Shown piece by piece: positions 54,110 through 64,000 of a stretch of DNA of 64,000 nt; the stretch's first letter is position 1; each line of letters begins with the position of its first letter. Both the position numbers and the translations under genes were made by a program. The stretch is from Chinchilla lanigera (Eukaryota > Chordata > Mammalia > Rodentia > Chinchillidae): the NCBI RefSeq assembly GCF_000276665.1, contig NW_004955433.1, forward strand, positions 13,706,059 to 13,770,058, read 5' to 3'. The notes beneath the pieces are model-generated. The model searched no databases, was not told the DNA's origin, and saw nothing but the letters and a program-made list of their open reading frames with translations.

Positions 54110-56285
54110 AAGATACAGATTTGAGCAACATTAACCAATTTGTTCTAAGTGATATAGATAGAACATTAAATTAACAACCCTAGATTATACATTTTCTCAA
54201 GTGAAACATTTACCAGACATGAAACACTTCACAAATCATATGCTGGGCCTCAAAGCAAGTTTTAATAAATTGCAAATTTTGAAATCATGCAGATTATATT
54301 CTCTGACCACTGTGTAGAAATAAATAACAAAAAGGTAAGTAGAAAACTTTCAGACCCTTCAAAGTTAAGCAACCCACTTCACAATTACCTATGGACCAAA
54401 GAAAAAAGCAACAAGGGAAATTAAACAGTGGAGTTCAGGTTTTGGTAGATGTTTAGATAACACAAATGGGTTGATTTCATCTGCCAAAGCATTTTTATTC
54501 CACTGAGCCAGCTTTTGATTGACTGGCATGTAAGGGTGTTGTCACTGCAGTGCATTTCCCCTTACTGGTTGATTTTCAGAAAGAAGGAACTAGTTATGAT
54601 TTGTTGATTTGTAAAAACATAGTCACTGAAATGAGTTGTTATTGATCAGTTGATGAGTTTATAAGCCAGTTCTGGTGGTTACTTGTTAGCATGATTACAA
54701 AACAGTCTGTTATGAAGTTCATTAATTCTTTTAATTGTCAATATAAAAATCAACTTTCTTTTCTCTGCAACAAAAAATAGAAAACAAACATTTTTAAATG
54801 CTAGGTATAATGGCATCAAAAATATCAAATAGAAATATATTAATTAGAACATTTGGAAGAATTCTGTTTTAAAACTTCAACACTGCTAATGCAAAGTGAA
54901 GAAGACCTAAATCAATTAAAAGATAGACCATGTTCATGGATTCAAGGATTCAATATTATTAATATGTTAACTCTCTCAAATTGAACTACTGAGTAATTTC
55001 AGTCTAACTGAAAACTCCAGCAGGTTTGTTTTGGCCTGGTCTGGTTTTGATAGAAATTGAAAAGCTAATTCTAAAGCATATGGAAAACCAAGGACACTGA
55101 AACACCTTGGAAGACTTACATTATCAGGCACCAAGACTTATATAAAAGTATATTGATCTTTACTTTATCACATAAAAAACTAGTTGAAGATGAGTCATAG
55201 ACCTAAATGTGATGATTTAACTATAAGGCTTCTAAAAATAACACACAAGAATATTTTCATATTAGGATAAAATGTCTCTAAGAGAGAATAAAAATGGTAC
55301 TAAACAGAAAATAAAGATACTTCATTTCAAAACACAAACCGCTCATCAAGAGACACCTTTAGAATGTGAAATGACAAGCCACTGAGTTGGAGAAAACTCT
55401 CTCAATGCATATATATGACAAATAAATGATACCTGGAATTTATACAGCTTCCACCCCTCAATAATAGAAAGATAATCAATAAAAAATGGACAAATATACT
55501 TGAGCATGCACTTTTACAAAAGAAGCTATCCAAATAACTAATAAGCACATATAAAGGAGCTCAATATCATTCATCATCATCAGAGTAATGTGATTAAAAA
55601 TACAATGTATACCATTACTCACCCACTAAACAGACTGAAAATGAAAAACAGTTTTTAGCTCACTATACAAAATATTGGCAATGATGCAGAGTATTCATTG
55701 CTGGTAGGAGTTAAGATGGTAAAAACTGCTTTTCAAAACTGCTTAGCAGTTTCTAATAAAATTAATCTTCCACCCACCCTATTACTGAACAATTCTACTC
55801 CTAGGGAAATAACCAAAAGGAGTAAATGCATATGACATAAAGGCATGTAGAGGAGTGTTCATATCATCTTTATTCCTAATAGTACTAATAGACCCACCAA
55901 TAGTCATCAAGAGGAGAATGTATAAATAAAGCATCATGCATTCATATAAATGAATATTAGTCACAAAACAAGAAAAGCTATTAACATACATGTAATATGG
56001 TTTCAGAAATATTGTCTTGATTGAAAGAACCTGACACAAAAAGACCAAAAAAAAAAAAAATTAATCTGTGGTGACAGAAATTAGAGTAGTGGTTGTGTCA
56101 GTAGAAAGTATTAAGGATTAAGGGCCATGGGGAAATTTTGAGGTTATGTAAATTTTCTGTGGTGTGATCTGATGGTCTCATGAATGCAAACACATGAAGA
56201 TGTATGAAGTGAACATTTGAGCTTTGTTTGCTTCACTGTAGGTAAATTTTACTTCAACAACTAGCTGAAAGATAAATAAATAGTG
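54110..56285 (+). mobile_element. Second ancient L1 fragment (ORF2 to 3' UTR)
   Basis: Restarts in ORF2 at a region overlapping the previous fragment (tgctgggcctcaaagcaagt), then continues through ttcatggattcaaggattca, gaaaagctaattctaaagca and caattctactcctagggaaa to the 3' UTR (tgtggtgtgatctgatggtc). Overlap of content shows two insertions or a duplication. Confidence 0.7.
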
Positions 56286-56289
56286 ACCC

Positions 56290-57790
56290 ATTTCTGAAGA
56301 TTTTGCTGGGCCATATGCCCAGGGTGTTGAGAATCAAGGCCATTTCTATATTCAGTCACCATCAAACCCAGGCCACCATTGCTCCAGCTTGTACTCTGGT
56401 GTTCAAGAAATACAGAAAATATTGCTGACCTTCACATATGCCCCTCTGGACATGTTCCAAAAGCCAACTACTAGATTTGGTCAACTATTCAAAACTCATG
56501 TCCAGTGGCCAAAATTCTAGCCCAGGCCATAACCCTGAAATTACGCTGGGTGATTCTAGGAACTGCACAGCTCTCTGCCAGAAGAGCAAGCTCATTCATC
56601 AGTCCCGGTGAAACCTCGATTTTTACTAACAAAGAACCAATCAAGAAGGAAACTACCAAGTGAACGGTTGTACTGTACAGACTGCATATACAAAGTGCGT
56701 GGGAACCCCAATCCACAAACTCAGGAGCACCATCCACATAGACTGATTCTTATCTAACCCAACAATCTCTCCATCAGGTGCCCGTCAACACCCTGTAGAC
56801 TGGAGTTCCCTGCAGTCACCACCCGTTTTCAGGTCCAATTCTGTGGCTCCATCCCCGCTCACTGTTCTGTGCTTCTGCTCCATTTCTGGTCTTTAGTTTA
56901 AACAGAGATTCTTCCTCATTTTAGTATTTAATACATATACATAATGTAATTTTAAAGTAAAATTAACCCCTTTTGTCCTCTTGTTTTAGAAATGTTCTTT
57001 TTTTAACTCTTCCACAAAGTGAGAAAAATAAAGAAAAATGTCAACCATCTGCACCAGTACATAATAACTATTAATATTACATATTTTCATTGATTTTTTT
57101 AACAATACAAGCTATTGGAGGTGCAAGGCAAAAGTGTAGGTTGGCTGCAGACCTCAGCTTCCTCTCAGTGCACTCAAGCCACATACACAGGGGGAAAAAG
57201 GCTGGGTAACCAGCCATAATAAAAATAAAATTCTTCTTCTGAATGTCCCGTCTGTGTCCCACTTATCATCACAATGAGTTTGCTGCAAGGGACCTCATGA
57301 AGGCACAGTAGATCTTACAGCACATGCTAAGGAAGAAATCATAAATTATTAATGTCATGAGCATAAGTCTTCTCCATTCTACTGAGCGTTAAGGCTTTTG
57401 AACCTCAGAAGTCCAGAATTTATTCTCATCTTGGTGTTTTATGCTGAACTATTGTTTCCTGGGGGCAATAAATGCAGAATGGCCTGAATAAGAAAAAAAG
57501 GCAGCATGTACAAGTGATGAAAGAGAACATAATATATCACAATGTTATTTGTTCATTCAATCTTGGAGAGTGCTGACACCTCCCATTAACTTCATTGAAT
57601 AGCTATCCTTGCAAGATTCTGGGGAAAAAGGGAGGGATATAGAGTAGTATAAGGCATAAAGATTATCTTAGGAAGTTTACATTAAGGTCAGGAAGTTACT
57701 GTGCAAGTATCTCTAGTAGAAGATAGAATACGATAACTGTAACTGAGATTTGAAAAGGCTTTGTGTGCAAAGAGAGAAGATAGTTAAGCT
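56290..57790. other. Intergenic sequence without recognised gene
   Basis: No exon or repeat could be assigned with confidence. Confidence 0.4.
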
Positions 57791-57798
57791 ATATCAAC

Positions 57799-58195
57799 TG
57801 TGTTAGTCAGCTTTCTGTTACTGCACCAAAATGACTGGGATAATTAATTTAAAAAGGGAAAAGGCTTACTTTGGTTCATGATTTTGGAAATTTAAGCCCA
57901 TGATTGGTTGACTCATTTGCTTTGGAGCCTGTCACAAGACAAGAAGATATGGCCAAAGCACATGGTAAAATAAGCTGCTCACATCATGGTGGCCAGGAAA
58001 TGAAAGCCAAAAAGAAATAGACTTGCTTCTCACAGTCTTCCTTAAGGACATGCCTTTAGTGACCTAAAGACTTCCTTCCCACTAGGCCCACATTTCTTAA
58101 ATATTTTATCACCTTCCATTAGCACCGTACTAAGGACAAAACTTTTACCACATAGGCCTTTAGGAATATTCCAGATCCAAACCATAGCAGCAACC
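57799..58195 (-). mobile_element. MaLR-type LTR, reverse orientation
   Basis: Reads tgtgttagtcagctttctgt, then tactgcaccaaaatgactgg, cacatcatggtggccaggaa and ends ccaaaccatagca, the reverse of a MaLR LTR; similar in opening to the insert at 2246. Confidence 0.65.
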
Positions 58196-58439
58196 AGAAG
58201 TTCTCTTCTTATTGTCTACCCACCTACTCATAGCTGTTGGATCCTGGCTTCAGCCCTCCTCTGCAGGGACCTCCCATTCTGTGGCCTGGTCCCCACCACA
58301 ACCTTGAGGGTACATTTCACCCTACGCTCCCTCTTTGAGCTTCAAATCACATTATCCAAGCCCAGAGAGTTTTAGGGCCATGTCAAGTCCCTATCAAAAA
58401 GAAGCCTCAATGAATGGGAAAGTGTTCCAATAGGTTATT

Positions 58440-58890
58440 GTGGTAGGTCCCAAATTTGTCCATGACTATCCATGTCCACATCCTTTTAGAGTCCCCTTCT
58501 ACACATCTTCTGGGCTTGGTCATGTGGCTTGCTCTGGATAATGAAACAACAAATATGACACAAACAGAAGCTTGAAAGGTGCTTGTGTCTGGAGTTTGCC
58601 ATCCCTTGCTGCTTGGTGGACCATATAGTCACTACATGTGAACCAGTCTGGTTGGTCTACTGCATGATGACAGCTCCAGGACCCAGATACCCTACACTGC
58701 TCCAACTGATGGTCATACAATCCACTCAGTCAGTCTCCTAGCTGACAGAAAGCTGAACATAGAAGCAGGAGTGAACCTAGATGAGACCAGCAAGCTGCCT
58801 AAGCAAGCCCAGCCAAATTTCGGACTCACAGAAATGTGAGCTATATCCTAGTATGGTTTGTTATACAACCATAAATAACTGATACAAACA
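58440..58890 (+). mobile_element. MLT1-type ancient LTR
   Basis: Reads atgactatccatgtccacat, then gggcttggtcatgtggcttg, aaatttcggactcacagaaa and acaaccataaataactgata, the order typical of MLT1 LTRs. Confidence 0.6.
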
Positions 58891-59149
58891 TGTGTGTTTG
58901 GCTGTATATAAAATTATCCATAAGGAACATTTTGCCATTAGTCTGCTTCTAGCTATTACTAATGAGATACAGAAACAATGTGGCGAGACAGAAAGAGAAG
59001 TGGCTGCTGCCAAACACTTCATTTCCCAATTATTGATTACAGAAAATCAGGACCCATAAGGGGCAAAGAAGGGTGGAGTGTGGATCAAGGAGAAACCTGT
59101 AGGTCCTGAGTAGATAAGACCCATACCCTAGATTACGGCTGGAAATGTG

Positions 59150-59517
59150 ATGCTAAGGTTTGAATGTCTGAAAGTTCATATGTTATAAACATAATTCCAA
59201 AATGAGTACATCAGTGCTATTTGGAGGTGAAGCTTCTGGGGAGTAATGAGGATTAGGTGAGGTCCTGAGGGTGGGGCCCACAATGGCACTGAATTTATAA
59301 AAAGAGGAGGAGATTTAACCTAGCATACTTGCCCTATCTGGCCATCTGATGCCTTCTGCCATGTTATGGTGCAGCAAGGCCCTCACCAATGCCAACCAGG
59401 TGATAGTGCCATGTCTTAGACTTCCCAGCTCCCAGAGCCATGAGAGAAACAAACTTCTATGCTTTATAAATTAACTGGTCTCAGGTATTTCATTATAAAA
59501 ACAGAAAATGGACTAAG
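59150..59517 (+). mobile_element. MaLR-type LTR
   Basis: Reads gctaaggtttgaatgtctga, then gaggtgaagcttctggggag, gggtggggcccacaatggca, cagctcccagagccatgaga and ends gaaaatggactaagaag. About 365 bases, near complete. Confidence 0.7.
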
Positions 59518-60059
59518 AAGAGGATAAGACTTAGACCCAGAGGTGGAATTGTAATATGTCGCCAGGTAGAAAATTCACAAGCCATCTCATGAACGGCTGA
59601 CTCCCATGTCCCAGATGTAACTCCCAAAGAATATAAATCTGCTGGACCTATAGGCCACTGGGTAGGGATGACCAGTGTGGGTGCATGATTACAGAAAAAG
59701 TGGCCTTATAAGCCCTCTGCCACAACCCCAGGCCTTGGCACTGAAAACCAGGGAGTATGACCCAACCTCCAGAATTGGGGAGTGAATTAGGAAACCTGGA
59801 TGTTAAAGCTCAGTTTTTTCACCAGAGGAAGGACTGTGCATCCTAACTTCGCTTCATTAACAATAAAGAATGTTGCATTTTTGTACTAAGTTGGCCATAG
59901 TTGCATTACTATACACCTCTTCACTCTCAATGATTGTCAAGTGAGTCAAGCTCTAAAAGTCCAGCTCCTTTCCACTGGAGGAAATTAATTATTTGAATTA
60001 TTTGTAAATATTCATATTAACAAGATGCAGCCGTTTTAGAATATTAACTGGATTTGTTG

Positions 60060-60260
60060 TTATGATTTCCACTGTGCTAAGTGCTTTATGTGCATTATTT
60101 AATTTATATTTCATTGTTCAATCTTTATTTCATTATTTAATCTTTATTTAATCTTTAACAGTGTGAAATTGGCACTGTTCCCATTTTATAGGTAACAGAA
60201 TTAAGGTTCAGGGGAACAAAGTACCTAGTTCCCCATCTTCCAACTCTGAGCTTTTACCCA
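60060..60260 (+). repeat. MIR SINE
   Basis: Reads ccactgtgctaagtgcttta, then cattattt-rich text and ccattttataggtaacagaa. The middle contains a small expansion of attta/aatcttt units. Confidence 0.6.
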
Positions 60261-60489
60261 CTGTCTTAATTACAAATCTCTCTTCAGAGGCAACTAGTAA
60301 ATCTTCATAGATTCCAAGAGAAGCACAACTAGGAAGGGTTAGATGTGACCAAATCCAGCCTCCTCATCGCAGGCAGGGCATGGGATGTCAGATGTGGGTA
60401 GGGCTGGGACCAGAACCCAGGTTCTTAATTCCTGGCCAGGGTCTCTGCTATAAGACCTGTAAAAGTTTCTCACTTCCCTCTAAGTGAAT

Positions 60490-60650
60490 GCCAAACTTAC
60501 AGTCTGCCAGGTGCCTTGGACTAAAGTGTGACGTGCATTGTCTCATTTAATCCTCATGATAACTCTGGGAGGTAGGATTTACTCTCATTTTAAAGAAGAC
60601 AGTACTGTGGCGAAGAAAGATTTCCTGCCCAAGGTCCTGGTGCACATTTG
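60490..60650 (+). repeat. MIR SINE
   Basis: Reads gacgtgcattgtctcattta, then atcctcatgataactctggg and aggtaggatttactctcatt. Confidence 0.65.
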
Positions 60651-61449
60651 AAAGTAATATTCCATTAGCAATCTTGTGCTTTTAATGTTTATTTTATCCT
60701 TCTAGAGAAAGTAGAACTTATCCCAGGAATGAGTCCACAGAGATAAAATTTCTCTTAGTTGAGAGCCACAGGAGCATCCTATGCCCCCAAACTATCCCCT
60801 TTATTCCCACACCCACCTCTGGACCTGCTGAGCTCTCTCAAAAGAGCTAGCATTCTATTCACCTCCAGCTTGAGTCTCCAGGGCACTGCTAAGTGCTCTT
60901 CCTGCTTGAGGCTCAAGCGAAAAACATTTAATGTCAAGGAGCTACTCCTTGCTGTTCTCTCTCTGTCTTTCCCTGCTCTCCTGGGTAGAAACTAGGCACT
61001 TTGCCTGGGGTCAGGAGAGTGAGGAGGAAGCCGAGGACAGAGGGAGTGCTCTGTTCTTAGTCTCACCAAAAAACAAAAACATGTGGAGCAGGCATGGGAT
61101 GTTTCTTAGAAAAGAGAAATATATGGCCCTGGGCCGCTCTAAAGGCCCTGGAAGGGAGCAAGGTGAAGGTTTGCTTGCTTTTCCTAAGAGATTCAAGGCT
61201 TTTCTTGTCATTCAACACTGAAATGGATGGAATTAGTCTTATAGAAATCTGCCTTTGATTGGATAGAGCCAAGCAAATGCCTGGATACAGAGTGTGCTCC
61301 TGAAGTCCCTCAGTGTTCCTGATGGAAGGACCCAGAGAGACCATCTCAAGTTCTCAATATATAGTGAGAAAACCAACATCCAGCGTAAGACAAATACTTC
61401 CAGTTCCTTTTTTATTAACAGATAAGTTGACACATCAGGCTATTTAAAC

Positions 61450-61925
61450 TAATTTGTCATTCACAGCCACATTATTCATTATCATGAAAAAAATGAAACC
61501 AGCTGAAATTCCCAGAATTAGTAGAACAAATAAATGTATTAGCAGGATAAATAAATTGTGCTGAATGCATGCAATGTAACACTACACAGCCACGAAGAAA
61601 TAAATGAAGGGCCACTGCATGTCATGAAATAAAAATCTCCCAGACTGTGTGAAACTTACTAAAGCCAAACACAAAAGCACATCTAAGCACAAGTTCCATA
61701 GTGTAAAGTTCAAATGCAGTGCAGCTAACCTATGACTACATTTGTCGGAACAGTGGTTGCCCTGGTGGGATGGATAATGACGTGGGTCTTTGGGATGCTA
61801 AGAATACTCCACATACTGATGCGCTGTGTGACAACGCAAGGGAAAAATTGTACAAAGTGATTTATGCACTGAAGATTTGCATACTTCTCTATATGCATGC
61901 TATGCATTATACATTTTGATTAAAA
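61450..61925 (+). mobile_element. L1 3'-UTR fragment
   Basis: Reads gtaacactacacagccacga, then gaaataaatgaagggccact, cagtggttgccctggtggga and aaagtgatttatgcactgaa, the classic 3' end of an ancient L1. Confidence 0.65.
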
Positions 61926-62134
61926 ACTAGCAGCAAATGAATGTTCCTTGAGTTCACGCACTAAAATCATGCATAAATACATCAAGAAACTCAGAAAGGC
62001 AGCAGTGAGGTGGCAAAGGAAGTGGATCTATAAGGTAAGAGTTAGAATGATTTTCACCTTTTCATACTTTTTCTGCATTGTTTGAAATTCACTTACACGG
62101 ACCATGAACTATTTCTATAATTAGAAAAAAAGGA

Positions 62135-62325
62135 AAATGGCCTAGTGGCACATGCCTATAATTCCAGAACTTGGTGAGGCTGAAACAGGAAGATTGCAAG
62201 TTTGAGCCCAGCCTAGGTAACTTAGCAACTTAGCAACACCCTGTCTCAAAATAAAAAACAAAACAGGGTGCAGCTCAGTGCAAATGCCTTGGGTTTGATC
62301 TCCAGTACCAAAAAAGAAATTAGTT
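62135..62325 (+). repeat. B1-dID dimeric SINE
   Basis: 7SL-like half (ggcacatgcctataattcca, then gagcccagcctaggtaactt) joined to a short ID-like half (gggtgcagctcagtgcaaat, then ttgatctccagtacc) and A-rich tail. Confidence 0.78.
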
Positions 62326-62469
62326 CTTTTTATTGTGAGGAAAGACATAAGTGAAGTGCAAGCAAATAACCCTTAAAGATATGTAAAAGGAGAAGGACTC
62401 CTGAAATGTCACAGCACAGCAGACAGACTCAACACATTATCTGGGGTGAATGAATAATCCCATAACACA

Positions 62470-64000
62470 GAGATCACTTCACCAGGCCAGGAGGCAGAGC
62501 TCAGAGTCCTTTAAAGCCTCATCATCAATTATGAAAGAAAGATTTTGTCCTCCAGAAACACGTGTCCTTGGGAGGCCGTGAGCAGGAGGTCTGGCAGGTC
62601 TTGGACACTGTGGGAGAGACAAGAGCTTCACTAGAAGATTGGGAGCAGAGGGTGCCAACACTGGGTCATCATAGGCATGGCCACACTCTTGACTACTTTG
62701 TAACAGACCACTGTGTAGAGGGCTAAATAGGTCACGTAAGCTATTCTTTCCAGGTATCCCATAGGAATGTCTTGGTGTCTGCACTTTGTAGATGAGGAAG
62801 CAGAGGCTGTCAAATTCCATATCTGGAGGGGCAGCACCAGGAGGAAGCTTCAATGGAGGTTCTGAGATAAGAACTTGGAGCACTCCTATGACATGATGGC
62901 CTGGATCCTACATACCTCAGATCTGTTTACTGCCGCACCTCTGAGTAGAGCAACCTGCCAGGAGGACCTTTCCAGAGGTCCTCTACCTCCAGCGCCTGCC
63001 CTGGGTCCCAGCACTGGCATCCCAAGGAGTCAGAGTGGCTGAGCCTATCCAGAAAGGAAGAGAAAAGCTCAGTTTGGTGGCACAGAAAGGACAGGTCCCT
63101 TTTAGAGTAAATATAGGAGTCAAGAGCATGTTTGTTCATTGCCATTGTGATGGAAGACTTCTCAGAGAAGCTTTCCAAATCAGACTGGCTACCAAAGGTG
63201 GGCTGTACTCTGGCACATCCTTCCTAGCTGAGAGCCAGGAATGCTGCAGATGTTTCGATTCCCTCCAGAGCCCCCAAATTAAAACCCAACCTGGGAAGAG
63301 GACACTGGATCTACGTGGGAATTTTGAGCAGAGAGATGTCAGGGCTCTGGGTCTGTCTATTTTTAAGCTATGTATCCTGAAACACTGGTTTGTCAGAAGA
63401 GCCTTGAGGGCCACAGAGGATGGATCTAGGTGACATTCCTTCCATCTAGTCTCAAGAATTTCACCTTTTACCCATTTGATTAGGTTAGGGCACCGCTAAG
63501 GGGAACATTTGGCAATGTCTCAAATTTTGGGTCCTCACAACCGGGATCATCTGTTGGGTATAGGCCAGGGATGTTGCTGGTCATCCTGGAGGGCAGCCTC
63601 CTACAATTATCCAGCCCAAAAGGCTCACAGTGCTAAGACTGAGAAGCTCTGGGATATATAATATTGCCTACTTTTTCCCTCCTAAAACAGCATTTCAACA
63701 GATGACAACTGAAGAGAAGTTACCAAAATATTTGCTAATTGCAAACTATTAATCAAACCCAAACCTTGAACAAACAGAAGTGTGACCCAGAGAGAATAAA
63801 GGGATTCCCCAGGATTGCATGGTCTGAGTGTAGCTGCAGACTCGAACACAGGCCCTTTCACCATTATGAGCCCTCCCTGACCGCACAGAAGCCTGGCCCC
63901 CATCACAGGCTCTTTCTCCAGTCATGGGAAATGGCCTCTTTCCTACTTGCTGCTCTAACACCACACTCCAGGAGAAGTTTCAGAGAAAGTTGTTTCTAAC
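62470..64000. other. Right-edge sequence without recognised gene
   Basis: G/C content rises and a few open frames of 90-134 codons occur on both strands, but none shows a known domain, signal peptide or splice-supported exon chain. A noncoding transcript cannot be excluded. Confidence 0.35.

Noticed and set aside
62479..62883. 134-codon minus-strand frame near the right edge
   Set aside because: No known domain, no splice partners and an ordinary composition; kept only as unassigned sequence.

Overview
The window is mammalian nuclear DNA, most likely from a squirrel-family rodent (ground squirrel or marmot type). The evidence is a set of tRNA-derived ID-like SINEs in a squirrel-like form, 7SL/tRNA dimeric SINEs of the B1-dID type, rodent-like L1 and MaLR elements, and intron-rich gene structure. 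Species is inference; the repeat classes and the gene are read directly.

The one protein-coding gene I can support is a complete carboxylesterase, CES5A (carboxylesterase 5A, CES7/cauxin). It lies on the minus strand from the start codon at 39545 to the stop codon at 10030. I placed 13 coding exons by homology, reading frame and GT/AG junctions. They sum to 1731 nt, i.e. 576 residues plus stop, with no frameshift or premature stop. The inferred protein has a signal peptide, the Ser228-Glu346-His455 triad, two likely disulfides, four N-glycosylation sequons and no C-terminal HXEL-type ER-retention signal, so a secreted esterase is expected. The oxyanion-loop HGGG motif of most carboxylesterases reads PGGG here.

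Layout: 1-4985 is a reverse-oriented L1 running off the left edge, with decayed ORF2, ORF1 and a 5' region of 142-bp tandem monomers. It carries a nested LTR-like insert and abuts a second, older L1 ORF1 fragment (4990-5190). 5200-9880 is gene-free downstream sequence. 9887-39545 is CES5A with introns full of MIR, L2, L1, MaLR, ERV-like LTR, Tigger and SINE copies. 39546-64000 is the 5' flank of CES5A, about 24 kb in which I find no convincing gene: it holds L1, MaLR/MLT-type LTRs, SINEs, a foldback inverted repeat and microsatellites. Three runs of N (16859-17385, 31732-31933, 51272-51426) are assembly gaps beside SINEs or simple repeats.

I found no previously undescribed biological system. 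The points most worth checking are the PGGG oxyanion loop, a possible six-base alternative acceptor at exon 7, an AATAAA inside the 80-base last intron, a (TG)n tract just upstream of exon 12, the L1 monomer array with overlapping ORF1/ORF2, and the foldback element near 52.1 kb.
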